Positions 7,151 to 13,535 are shown, counted from the stretch's first letter. The stretch: DNA of 23,573 nucleotides from Deltaproteobacteria bacterium (GCA_030688705.1 JAUYJH010000036.1:1-23573), one strand, 5' to 3'. Notes: generated from the sequence alone by a model not told the origin. Numbers and translations: made by a program.

Positions 7151-8295
7151 GAAATGATGTCTCCGGCCCAAAGGGCCTTGAGAAATTGCATGGCGGGTAG
7201 GATCTGAATATGGTCTAGGCTCAAAGGCCTTTCGCCGAGGTAGATTCCAAGGCATTGTACCTTGGTGGCTCCTAGTTCTTCCCTAATTCTGTTGAGCCCT
7301 TTGTTGAATCGGTTATCCCATTTTGCGGAGGCCTTGCATTCTATTGCAAGAAAACCTTTGTTTGTTTCCAGAAAAAAATCGACTTCAACTTGATCGTGGC
7401 TACTCCAAAAAAAGAGGGGAAAATGTTTTTTGGAATAAGATAAATAGGCGCGCAGCTCATTTGCCAAAAAAGTTTCCAGCAGAAATCCCGTTTCTTCAGG
7501 CAAAGGGGGATAGGGGAGTCGTCCTGACAAAGCTCTTACAACACCCGAATCAAAAAAATAGAATTTTGGATGGGCTATTTGTTTTGTGGCTCTCTTGAGT
7601 TTCCAAGATTGTAGCCATGAGCCGATGAGAGTGTCGGTTAAAATATCAAAATATCCCTGAACGGTTGGGCGATGAACTTGGGCGTCGCGCGCAATAGAAG
7701 AAATATTGGTCACTTGCCCATTTTGTCTTGCCGCAATTTCAAGAAACCTCCCAAAATTCCCGATATTTTTTGCCAAAGCTTCTGCTTTAATTTCTTCATT
7801 CAGATAGGTTTCAACATAGGTTGCAAGATAGGCTTTGGGATCTTCGCTGGTGACGCTGATCGGAAGCGTTCCCAACTCCACTTTTTCATGAATATCAAAT
7901 TTGAATTCCATTTCTGCGGAGACGAGCGGGTATAGATGTTCTTGTCTGGCACGGCCTGCCAGCAGATTAACGCCCCCTTTTTTAAGTTTGCGGGCCGAGG
8001 AGCCGGAAAGAATGAATTTCAACTGATACTCTTCTATCAGCCGGTGCACCTCATCCAAAAGAGAGGGAACCTTCTGGACTTCATCAATGACGACCCATGA
8101 ATTTTTAGGCAAATTTTTGAGCTCTTTATAAAGAAGGCCGGGTTCTTTGCTAAGTCGCAGTGCCTCGGAGGTATTTAAGAGATCGTAATAGGGGACATTT
8201 TTAAAATGGTCCCGAATCCAAGTTGATTTGCCGGTTCCGCGAGGACCAAAGAGAAATACTGATGTTTTTGGCGGAGTTAGAAGCCGTGTATACAT
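7147..8295 (-). CDS. AAA ATPase with C-terminal DUF4143 domain
   Basis: A 382-aa protein if started at ATG 8295 (MYTRLL, the common N-terminus of this family). It has Walker A GPRGTGKST (17-25), Walker B WVVIDEV (67-73), and a sensor-like FILSGSSARKL segment. The C-terminal DUF4143 region contains EVDFFLE and AIECKAS, which look like the core of a PD-(D/E)xK nuclease fold. These ATPases are frequent in accessory and mobile regions and have no settled function. The frame extends to a TTG at 8331, but that stretch holds a promoter (TTGACT-16-TAAAAT), so I prefer 8295; ATG 8301 is also possible. The transcript would start at or near the ATG, leaving little or no leader. Confidence 0.88.
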   Translation of the reverse strand: MYTRLLTPPKTSVFLFGPRGTGKSTWIRDHFKNVPYYDLLNTSEALRLSKEPGLLYKELKNLPKNSWVVIDEVQKVPSLLDEVHRLIEEYQLKFILSGSSARKLKKGGVNLLAGRARQEHLYPLVSAEMEFKFDIHEKVELGTLPISVTSEDPKAYLATYVETYLNEEIKAEALAKNIGNFGRFLEIAARQNGQVTNISSIARDAQVHRPTVQGYFDILTDTLIGSWLQSWKLKRATKQIAHPKFYFFDSGVVRALSGRLPYPPLPEETGFLLETFLANELRAYLSYSKKHFPLFFWSSHDQVEVDFFLETNKGFLAIECKASAKWDNRFNKGLNRIREELGATKVQCLGIYLGERPLSLDHIQILPAMQFLKALWAGDIIS

Positions 8296-8331
8296 TGGCA
8301 TCAATTTTACCGGAAATTTGATGCCAGTCAA
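8296..8331 (-). promoter_or_regulatory. Promoter of the ATPase gene overlapping a 31-bp inverted repeat
   Basis: On the minus strand, TTGACT (8331-8326) and TAAAAT (8309-8304) are 16 bases apart, placing the start of transcription close to ATG 8295. An inverted repeat at 8296-8326, with arms TGGCATCAA and TTGATGCCA around a 13-bp centre, covers the spacer and the -10 box. This is the layout of an operator that would block the promoter. Confidence 0.55.
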
Positions 8332-8371
8332 TACATTTCTATGAAAAATTAAAGAGGGGGATATAAAAACT

Positions 8372-8413
8372 AAAGACTTGAGTCGTCACGACTAACTATG
8401 TTAGTCTTTCCTC
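8372..8413 (+). promoter_or_regulatory. Promoter and operator of the HTH/nucleotidyltransferase pair
   Basis: TTGAGT (8378-8383) and TAGTCT (8402-8407) are 18 bases apart; ATG follows the -10 box by 6 bases, so the mRNA would be leaderless. The promoter is packed with half-sites: AGTCG-TCA-CGACT (8381-8393), GACTAAC-TAT-GTTAGTC (8390-8406), and outer AAAGACT/AGTCTTT (8372-8378, 8403-8409). This suggests autoregulation by the winged-helix protein encoded next. Confidence 0.55.
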
Positions 8414-8717
8414 ATGTTAGAAGCCCTGTTTGGCAATAAGACCAAGGAAAAAGTCCTCCTTTATCTCTACACGTATGGAGAGGGATATGCGCAGGAGATG
8501 AGGAGGGAGCTGGATCTCCCTTTAAGATCAGTCCAGTTGCAATTAAAACTTTTGGAAGAGGGTTCTATTTTGGTTTGCCGTGAGCGGGATCGCACACTCG
8601 TTTATCAATTCAATCCCCGCTATCATTGAAAAGCTATTGCAATCAATACCCCCCGAAATAAGAAACCACTTTTACACTCCTCGCTTGCGTCCTCGGCGGC
8701 GAGGAAAACCCCTATGA
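8414..8717 (+). pseudogene. Frameshifted winged-helix regulator of a nucleotidyltransferase pair
   Basis: The first 71 codons (to 8629) encode an ArsR-like winged helix beginning MLEALFGNKTKEKVLLYLYTYG and reaching VYQFNPRY, a conserved word late in this family. The frame then meets TGA at 8627. In the +1 frame, from 8625, the protein continues as IEKLLQSIPPEIRNHF and ends with a basic tail, RLRPRRRGKPL, which I recognise as typical of regulators paired with MNT/AbiEii-like nucleotidyltransferases. That frame stops at 8715-8717, overlapping the partner's ATG (ATGA). So one base is extra, or two are missing, near 8624. Either the gene is broken, leaving a tail-less 71-aa protein, or there is a sequencing error. 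The promoter and operator upstream look intact. Confidence 0.75.
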
Positions 8718-9273
8718 AAAAATTGAATTGGAAGAAGATGACGGTTGCAGAAATAGGGGCCGCTGTTTGTAATCATTTAAAAAATAATGGAATCTCCGTT
8801 GTTTTAAGCGGGGGAGCTTGTGTGAGTATTTACTCAGATAACCAATATGTGTCGCGTGATCTTGATTTTGTCATGCCAGACTATTCTCTCCAAGAGATCG
8901 ATCCTGTTATGAAGGAGTTGGATTTCGAGCGGATGGAACACCATCGACATTATGAAAATCTGCTTGTTCCTATTTTGTCGAGTTTCCACCCTCTCCTTTG
9001 ACCGTGGGAGAGGAATTCGTAACCAAAACGGCGGTCATTAAAAATAAATATGGAAGTTTGAGACTTTTAAGGCCCGTGGATAGTGTCAAAGATCGACTGG
9101 CCGCTTTTTACCACTGGAACGATCGGCAATCATTAGAGCAAGCCATCATGATTTGTAAAACAAAGCATATCGACATGAAAGAGATCGAGCGTTGGTCCAA
9201 AAAAGAGGGGGCATTGGAAAAATACCGCTATTTTATGGAGCTTTTGAAAGAGAGGACGAAGCCCTCATCATAA
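8714..9273 (+). pseudogene. Frameshifted nucleotidyltransferase (AbiEii/MNT-like)
   Basis: The first frame (8714-9001) has the nucleotidyltransferase signature VVLSGGACVSIYS followed by SRDLDFV (about residues 34-56), then reads nonsense and stops at 9001. From about 8959 the -1 frame gives ACSYFVEFPPSPLTVGEEF and runs to 9273, including VKDRLAAFYHWNDRQSLEQA, a conserved stretch of the same family. Adding one base near 8960 (for example AATCTGCT to AATCCTGCT) restores a protein of about 187 aa. Such proteins transfer nucleotides and are often toxins or partners in toxin-antitoxin-like pairs with the upstream winged-helix gene. I see no slippery heptamer or stimulatory hairpin, so programmed frameshifting is unlikely. 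Decay or an assembly error is the likely explanation. Confidence 0.78.
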
Positions 9274-9274
9274 C

Positions 9275-9332
9275 AAAACCGTCAAAATTATGAGGGGACG
9301 TTCCCTCGGAATTTTGACGGTTTTATTTTTTG
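9275..9332 (+). terminator. Strong intrinsic terminator after the nucleotidyltransferase
   Basis: A perfect 15-bp stem, AAAACCGTCAAAATT (9275-9289) with its complement at 9310-9324, encloses a second palindrome (GAGGGGACGTTCCCTC, 9292-9307). It is followed by a T-run through 9330. It begins one base after the nucleotidyltransferase stop. The A-run on the other side means it may also terminate minus-strand transcripts from the 9385-9777 gene. Confidence 0.85.
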
Positions 9333-9338
9333 GCGAGA

Positions 9339-9364
9339 CTCCAAAAAAGTTGCTAGTTTTTTTG
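9339..9364 (+). repeat. 26-bp direct repeat, copy 1
   Basis: A 26-bp sequence beginning CTCCAAAAAAGTTGC and ending TAGTTTTTTTG, identical to 9818-9843. The two copies flank the minus-strand gene at 9385-9777. The core AAAAAAGTTGC recurs at 20968-20978. Confidence 0.85.
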
Positions 9365-9384
9365 TAAATAATATCGACAAAGAA

Positions 9385-9777
9385 TTAAAGCGACGAATCA
9401 AAAACTTTGAACGCTTCAACGCCCACTTCTGTTTCCATATAGACCATTCGCAAAGAACCGTTCCGGCTTGATACAAAAGCAACAGCCGTTGGAGCAAAGG
9501 CGGAATAGAAAGAGGACCAAGAGGCATCATTGCCCTCTCTATCTCTCCAATGATATGAATCGTTCCCGTTGCTCACAAGAGTGAAAGAGTAACCGTTCTG
9601 CTCGACTGTAAGACCGTTGGATGGATCATCATCAATGACAACCTCTGCTGTGTTGGTATCCATTTCAGCGTTAAGATCTTGGATCGATACATAAGCTGAT
9701 ACATAAGCTGTTTCTTCAGGGTTGCTCGTCAGCCAGTTGATGACTCCTGAAGCGATCCATCGTGGTTCACATCCCAT
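9385..9777 (-). CDS. Hypothetical protein, 130 aa
   Basis: A 130-aa ORF with a textbook Shine-Dalgarno sequence (AAAGGAGG, 6 bases before ATG). I do not recognise the family. The protein is acidic, rich in Asn, Ser and Asp, with alternating hydrophobic stretches (TAEVVIDDD, YSFTLVSNG, AVAFVSSRNGSLRMVYMET) that suggest a beta-rich fold. There is no signal peptide and no membrane segment. Residues 24-31 are a duplicated AYVSAYVS, encoded by two tandem 12-bp copies (9686-9697 and 9698-9709). The gene sits alone between two identical 26-bp repeats, convergent with the broken nucleotidyltransferase and divergent from hpnA, so it may have been acquired as a unit. Confidence 0.6.
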   Translation of the reverse strand: MGCEPRWIASGVINWLTSNPEETAYVSAYVSIQDLNAEMDTNTAEVVIDDDPSNGLTVEQNGYSFTLVSNGNDSYHWRDREGNDASWSSFYSAFAPTAVAFVSSRNGSLRMVYMETEVGVEAFKVFDSSL

Positions 9778-9817
9778 AAAATCCTCCTTTGTTATCTTGT
9801 TATTGTTATCGTCATCT

Positions 9818-9843
9818 CTCCAAAAAAGTTGCTAGTTTTTTTG
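9818..9843 (+). repeat. 26-bp direct repeat, copy 2
   Basis: Identical to 9339-9364, with starts 479 bp apart. This copy overlaps the likely hpnA promoter, because TTGCTA inside it (9829-9834) serves as a possible -35 box. Confidence 0.85.
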
Positions 9844-9856
9844 CCTAGAATAAGGT
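9829..9856 (+). promoter_or_regulatory. Probable hpnA promoter
   Basis: TTGCTA (9829-9834), 16 bases, then TAAGGT (9851-9856), preceded by an A-tract that could act as an UP element. TAGAAT (9846-9851) is an alternative -10 box without a matching -35. Transcription would begin only a few bases before the ATG at 9868. Confidence 0.4.
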
Positions 9857-9867
9857 ACCCAAAATCA

Positions 9868-10860
9868 ATGGGTTATCCAGTTCTTATTACGGGGGCCACC
9901 GGCTTTATCGGCGGCAATCTGGTGCGGCTGTTGCTCAAACAGGGTTTCAAGGTGCGGGCGTTGGTCCGCTCGTCTAGCGATTTGGCAAATCTTAAAAATT
10001 TGGATGTTGAGCTGGCTTATGGCGATTTGCGAGACCCCACATCGCTTATCAAGGCTTGCGATGGTTGCGAACAACTCTATCATGTGGCGGCGAGCTACCA
10101 ATTTTGGTCTCCAAACCCGAAAGAATTTTATGAGAGCAATGTTGATGGGACGCGCAATATTTTGGAGGCCGCCAAAGCCGCCAAAATTTCCAAGATTGTT
10201 TATACCAGCACGGTGGGTGCCATTCAATATCCCCACGATCCCTCAAAACCCTCCGATGAAACCTGCTGGCCGACCCAAAAAGATCTCCATAACGATTACA
10301 AAAAATCCAAATTCATGGCCGAACAGGTAGCCCTGCAATATGCAGAAAATGGGCTTCCGGTGGTGATTGTGAATCCATCGGCCCCCATTGGGCCCTATGA
10401 TGTGAAGCCGACCCCCACCGGAAAAATCATCGTCGATTTTTTGAATGGAAGAGTTCCGGCCTATCTCGACACCGGTTTGAATATTATCGATGTTGAAGAT
10501 TGCGCTTGGGGCCATATTTTGGCGGCCCAAAAGGGCCGTGCCGGGGAACGCTACATTTTGGGAAATAAAAACATTTCTCTCAAAGCAATTTATGAGCTCA
10601 TCGCTTCTTTGACTAAAAGAAAACCGCCAAAAATGCGCATTCCTTATGCCGTGGCTTGGGGTGCGGCCGTGGGGAGTGAGACAATCGGAAAACTTTTCAA
10701 AAGACGGCCCAAGGTTTCTTTGGGGGCCGTGAGAATGGCGAAACACCACATGTATTTTTCACCCGCCAAAGCAGTCAAAGAACTGGGACTTCCGCAAAGC
10801 CCCATAGAAAACGCCTTCGCGAGGGCCATTGAATGGTTTGAAAACAACGGTTATTTGTGA
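9868..10860 (+). CDS. hpnA: Hopanoid-associated sugar epimerase HpnA (SDR)
   Basis: A 330-aa extended SDR with the Rossmann motif GATGFIGG (9-16), an active-site TS at 113-114, and the YxxxK pair Tyr144/Lys148 (YKKSK). The words LYHVAASYQFWSPNP (70-84) and NVDGTRNILEAA (91-102) are the pattern I associate with HpnA, a dihydroflavonol-reductase-like protein found in hopanoid gene sets. Its exact reaction is not established. The start is ATG 9868, because the open frame to 9829 begins with a TTG inside the 26-bp repeat. It is not in the same operon as the HpnI/HpnK-like genes and no squalene-hopene cyclase is in the window. Its last 10 bp overlap the convergent pseudouridine synthase gene. Confidence 0.85.
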   Translation: MGYPVLITGATGFIGGNLVRLLLKQGFKVRALVRSSSDLANLKNLDVELAYGDLRDPTSLIKACDGCEQLYHVAASYQFWSPNPKEFYESNVDGTRNILEAAKAAKISKIVYTSTVGAIQYPHDPSKPSDETCWPTQKDLHNDYKKSKFMAEQVALQYAENGLPVVIVNPSAPIGPYDVKPTPTGKIIVDFLNGRVPAYLDTGLNIIDVEDCAWGHILAAQKGRAGERYILGNKNISLKAIYELIASLTKRKPPKMRIPYAVAWGAAVGSETIGKLFKRRPKVSLGAVRMAKHHMYFSPAKAVKELGLPQSPIENAFARAIEWFENNGYL

Positions 10861-11567
10861 TGCACTTTTTTGTATTGCCCCGGTTTGAGGTCTCCCAGTC
10901 TGAAGAGCCCGATGGCAATGCGCCGCAACTTGATGACGTGAAGCCCTATTTTTTCAACCATCTCTCTTACTTGGCGGTTTTTCCCTTCGGTTAGGGTGAT
11001 CTTCATCCAGCAATTTTTTTCGGTTTTTTTGGTGATCTCAATTGCCGCAGGTGCCGTCGTCCCCCAGTCCAGCTTGATGCCCGCCTCCAATTTTTTGATT
11101 TGGGCCTCTGTAGGTATCCCCATCACCTTGACCTGATAAGTTTTGGGGACTTTCGATTTTGGATGGGTCAGTTCATAAGCCAAATCGCCGTCGTTGGTTA
11201 AGAGCAAAAGCCCTTCGGAGTCAAAATCGAGGCGGCCAACCGGATAGACCCGCTTCTCGATTTTTTGGAGATAATCAAAGACCGTGGGGCGCCCTTCCGG
11301 ATCGTGATGGGTGACCATGACATTGCGTGGTTTGTAAAAGAGGTAATAGACCTTTTTATCTTCACGGGTCAAAGGCTTGCCGTTGACGATGATTTTATCG
11401 CGATAGGCATCGGCCTTGGTCCCCAGCTCGGTCACTTTTTTGCCGTTGACGAAAACACGGCCGGCCGCGATCCATTTTTCCGCTTCTCTTCTGGAGCAAA
11501 AACCGGCGTTGGCTATGATTTTTTGGATCCTTTCATTAGATCTGGGGGAAGCGTCTTTACTCCGCAT
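10851..11567 (-). CDS. RsuA/RluB-family rRNA pseudouridine synthase
   Basis: A 238-aa protein from ATG 11567. It has an N-terminal S4 RNA-binding domain (about 11-58: ERIQKIIANAGFCSRREAEK) and the synthase domain with the catalytic motif GRLDFDSEGLLLLTNDG, in which Asp114 is the nucleophile. The family converts specific uridines of 16S or 23S rRNA to pseudouridine; RluB-like 23S modification is the likelier role from overall form. The frame is open to an ATG at 11693, but the added 42 residues (rich in Gly, Ser, Ala and Glu) are encoded by short imperfect repeats, and neither start has a good Shine-Dalgarno sequence. The true start is therefore uncertain. Confidence 0.88.
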   Translation of the reverse strand: MRSKDASPRSNERIQKIIANAGFCSRREAEKWIAAGRVFVNGKKVTELGTKADAYRDKIIVNGKPLTREDKKVYYLFYKPRNVMVTHHDPEGRPTVFDYLQKIEKRVYPVGRLDFDSEGLLLLTNDGDLAYELTHPKSKVPKTYQVKVMGIPTEAQIKKLEAGIKLDWGTTAPAAIEITKKTEKNCWMKITLTEGKNRQVREMVEKIGLHVIKLRRIAIGLFRLGDLKPGQYKKVHHK

Positions 11568-11680
11568 CTGCTTTGCAGATGCTTCGCGGTCCGGCAAAGC
11601 CAGACCTTGACTCGCCCCTTCGGGGCTCCTTCCCCCCGCACCCCTCTCGCTCAAACCGGCAAAGCCGGATTTTCGCTCGC
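11564..11680. repeat. Cluster of short hairpins and an imperfect direct repeat
   Basis: Four small inverted repeats with 3-base loops lie together: GCATCTGC-TTT-GCAGATGC (11564-11582), a GGTC(C)GGC-AAA-GCC(A)GACC element (about 11588-11606), a GCCCC-TTC-GGGGC element (about 11614-11626), and CCGGC-AAA-GCCGG (11656-11668). Segments 11591-11615 and 11656-11680 are 20/25 identical direct repeats. The block sits at the 5' end of the pseudouridine synthase frame. Confidence 0.6.
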
Positions 11681-11737
11681 TTGAATATCCCATAGGCGGC
11701 GCATGCTGTCTGAAACGAATCTATAAGTAAATAAAAA

Positions 11738-11772
11738 TTTACTTCTCTTTGTCCCACTGCTAGTCTGCGTCT
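11738..11772 (+). promoter_or_regulatory. Promoter giving a leaderless J-PilZ mRNA
   Basis: TTTACT (11738-11743), 17 bases, then TAGTCT (11761-11766), then exactly 6 bases to the ATG at 11773. There is no Shine-Dalgarno sequence. The same -10 box at the same distance from ATG precedes the winged-helix gene at 8414. Confidence 0.5.
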
Positions 11773-12351
11773 ATGGCTGATTTGCGAGATTATTACCTCA
11801 TTTTGCAGGTGGCTCCCCAGGCCGATTTGGCGATCATCAAAGCAGCTTATTACACACAGCTCAAAATCATGAAGAAACACCCAGACCTGGGGGGCTCCCA
11901 CGAAGAGGCTCTGCTTTTAAACGAGGCCTATGAGGTTTTAAGCGATGCGGTTAAAAGAAGAGAATACGATAAAAAATATTCCGGCGGAAAGAGCCCGCAA
12001 AAAACCTATCATCACTCCGGCAAAGAACAAAGAAAGGCCGTTCGTTTGAGCTTTTATGAGGTTTTTAAGCTTCGCAAAAGTTATGCCGGTTGGGTCAAAG
12101 CCCAGTTTCGCGATATCTCTCTTTTGGGTGCCTGTTTGAGATCGCAGGAAAAATTCCGCACGGGAGAAACGCTGGAGCTTGATGTTTCCCAAAGCCCGAT
12201 GGTGCGTGCCACCGCAAAGGTCCGATGGGTGAGGGTTTTACCGCAACGCTTTGGCGCACCCCTCTATGAGGGAGGGGTTGAATTCCAGAAAATCAACGCC
12301 GTCTCCTTCAGGGAGTATCTCAAAATCAAAGGTCTGGAAAATCTCTTGTAA
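11773..12351 (+). CDS. J-domain/PilZ-domain fusion protein
   Basis: A 192-aa cytoplasmic protein with two recognisable domains. Residues 4-68 form a DnaJ J-domain with the essential HPD at 36-38 (KKHPDLGG) and the closing helix LNEAYEVLSDAVKRREYD. Residues 85-190 form a PilZ domain with both c-di-GMP contact motifs: RKAVR (RxxxR, 87-91) and DISLLG (D/NxSxxG, 114-119). J-domains stimulate DnaK; PilZ domains bind cyclic di-GMP and change partner contacts. The fusion suggests a co-chaperone controlled by c-di-GMP, which is an inference. The zinc and substrate-binding regions of DnaJ are absent. It is monocistronic, read from a probably leaderless transcript, and convergent with the histone gene (stops 1 bp apart). 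Confidence 0.88.
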   Translation: MADLRDYYLILQVAPQADLAIIKAAYYTQLKIMKKHPDLGGSHEEALLLNEAYEVLSDAVKRREYDKKYSGGKSPQKTYHHSGKEQRKAVRLSFYEVFKLRKSYAGWVKAQFRDISLLGACLRSQEKFRTGETLELDVSQSPMVRATAKVRWVRVLPQRFGAPLYEGGVEFQKINAVSFREYLKIKGLENLL

Positions 12352-12352
12352 T

Positions 12353-12538
12353 TTATTGTCCGACGTCTCTGTCCATCACCGTTTTGCGGCCATCGGCTTT
12401 GGCGTGTTCAATGGCCTGATCGAGGGCGCGGGCGACGAGATTCGTCAAGGCCTCCATGGCGGAGCCCGAAGTATTCATTTGGGCTTTTTCTTTGATGTAC
12501 TTTTTGACCTTTGATGCGACTACCATGATTTCGCTCAT
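12353..12538 (-). CDS. Bacterial histone (single histone fold, Bd0055-like)
   Basis: A 61-aa protein from ATG 12538, preceded by GGGGAGAAG. It contains a minimal histone fold and nothing else: helix 1 (about 6-19, VVASKVKKYIKEKA), a loop with NTSGS, the long helix 2 (about 27-49), and GRKTVMDRDV (50-59), which matches archaeal GRKTVKAEDV-type ends carrying the Arg-Thr and Arg-Asp contacts. The closest protein I know is Bdellovibrio bacteriovorus Bd0055, an abundant DNA-coating histone. Helix 3 is very short, ending two residues after RDV, so multimer formation like archaeal hypernucleosomes may differ. It follows the PfkB kinase by 25 bp, with a small hairpin between, and is the last gene of the minus-strand run. 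Confidence 0.88.
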   Translation of the reverse strand: MSEIMVVASKVKKYIKEKAQMNTSGSAMEALTNLVARALDQAIEHAKADGRKTVMDRDVGQ

Positions 12539-12550
12539 ATTCTTCTCCCC

Positions 12551-12562
12551 CCGCAAAAGCGG
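12551..12562 (-). other. Short hairpin ahead of the histone ribosome-binding site
   Basis: CCGC-TTTT-GCGG on the minus strand lies between the PfkB stop and the GGGGGAG Shine-Dalgarno sequence of the histone gene. It could tune or separate translation of the two genes, but the 4-bp stem is weak. Confidence 0.4.
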
Positions 12563-12563
12563 A

Positions 12564-13487
12564 TTAAACGATTAAATTCTCTTCAAAATGACTCAATGTT
12601 TTAAACGCTTCAAAGCGCTCATTGATCTCTTTTTTAGACAAATTTCTCATTCTGTCCAGTCCAAAATCTTCCACCTGAAAGCTGGCCATCACCGAGCCGC
12701 AAATCACAGCCCGTTTGAGATGTTTTGCATCCATTTGGGCGCCGTGTTTGGCCAAATAACCGACAAAGCCCCCCGCGAAACTGTCGCCCGCGCCGGTCGG
12801 GTCTTTCAGATCCTCCAGTGGAAAGCCGGGCGCGGAAAAAACAAAACTGTCGGCAAAAAGAAGAGCCCCGTATTCTCCCCGTTTGATGGCGACAACTTTG
12901 GGGCCGAGACCTTGAATCTTTTTGGCCGCCTTGACCAGGTTTCTCTCCTGCGTCAGTTGTCTCGTTTCGGCTTCATTGATCAGAAGAATTTCGACTTTTT
13001 TGAGGATTTTTTTCAAGGCATCCGGTTTGCCGGTAATCCAGTAATTCATGGTGTCCATGGCGACCAGCCGGGGGCGTTCTATCTGGTCCAACACGCGCAA
13101 TTGGAGTTCCGGGTCGATGTTAGCCAAGAAGACGCAGGACGATTTTTTGAAATTTTCCGGCAGAACGGGATTAAAGTCGGCAAAAACATTCAGATGCGTT
13201 TCCAGTGTTTGGGCCTCGTTAAGGTCAAAGCCATAGCGCCCCTTCCAATGAAACGTTTTGCCGTTTGTCTGGATTTGAAGACCGGAGAGATCGACCCCGC
13301 GCGGTTTTAAAAAAGAGATCTCTTTTTCATTAAAATCGTTTCCCACCACGCCAACCAGCTGAACCGGGGAATAAAAAGAGGCTGAAGCCGAAAAATGGGT
13401 GGCCGCCCCCCCCAAAACCCTCTCCCTTTTGCCGAAGGGGGTTTCCAAATCGTCATAAGCCACCGACCCGACAACGAGAATGCTCAT
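12564..13487 (-). CDS. PfkB-family carbohydrate/nucleoside kinase
   Basis: A 307-aa ribokinase-fold kinase of normal length. It begins MSILVVGSVAYDDLETPFG and has the substrate-side GG at 26-27 (VLGGAATHFS). It carries signature 2, DPTGAGDSFAGGF (229-241), in which GAGD at 232-235 provides the catalytic Asp and the anion hole. Family members phosphorylate sugars or nucleosides such as adenosine, ribose or fructose with ATP. The sequence does not identify the substrate. It lies 48 bp after the cyclase and 25 bp before the histone gene on the same strand, so co-transcription with both is likely. Confidence 0.9.
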   Translation of the reverse strand: MSILVVGSVAYDDLETPFGKRERVLGGAATHFSASASFYSPVQLVGVVGNDFNEKEISFLKPRGVDLSGLQIQTNGKTFHWKGRYGFDLNEAQTLETHLNVFADFNPVLPENFKKSSCVFLANIDPELQLRVLDQIERPRLVAMDTMNYWITGKPDALKKILKKVEILLINEAETRQLTQERNLVKAAKKIQGLGPKVVAIKRGEYGALLFADSFVFSAPGFPLEDLKDPTGAGDSFAGGFVGYLAKHGAQMDAKHLKRAVICGSVMASFQVEDFGLDRMRNLSKKEINERFEAFKTLSHFEENLIV

Positions 13488-13535
13488 AGAGTCACCCTTT
13501 CCGGCGGGCGAGAAGAAACGATTTTTAAGGGGATG

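Noticed and set aside
8296..8331. TTG start at 8331 for the ATPase
   Set aside because: The added 12 residues cover a promoter and operator, and the family begins at the MYTRLL position.
8955..8965. Programmed -1 frameshift in the nucleotidyltransferase
   Set aside because: No X XXY YYZ slippery heptamer or following hairpin is visible, and the regulator upstream is also frameshifted, which favours decay or a sequencing error.
8998..9273. A separate short gene after the nucleotidyltransferase
   Set aside because: Its start is a TTG with no ribosome site, and the reading frame continues upstream into conserved family sequence (SYFVEFPPSPL). It is the second half of the frameshifted gene.
9829..9867. 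TTG start of hpnA inside the 26-bp repeat
   Set aside because: The added residues precede the Rossmann motif with no family match. ATG 9868 starts MGYPVLITGATG as expected.
12588..13310. 240-codon plus-strand ORF opposite the PfkB kinase
   Set aside because: It lies antisense to a clear kinase with intact GAGD and GG motifs, so it is a shadow.
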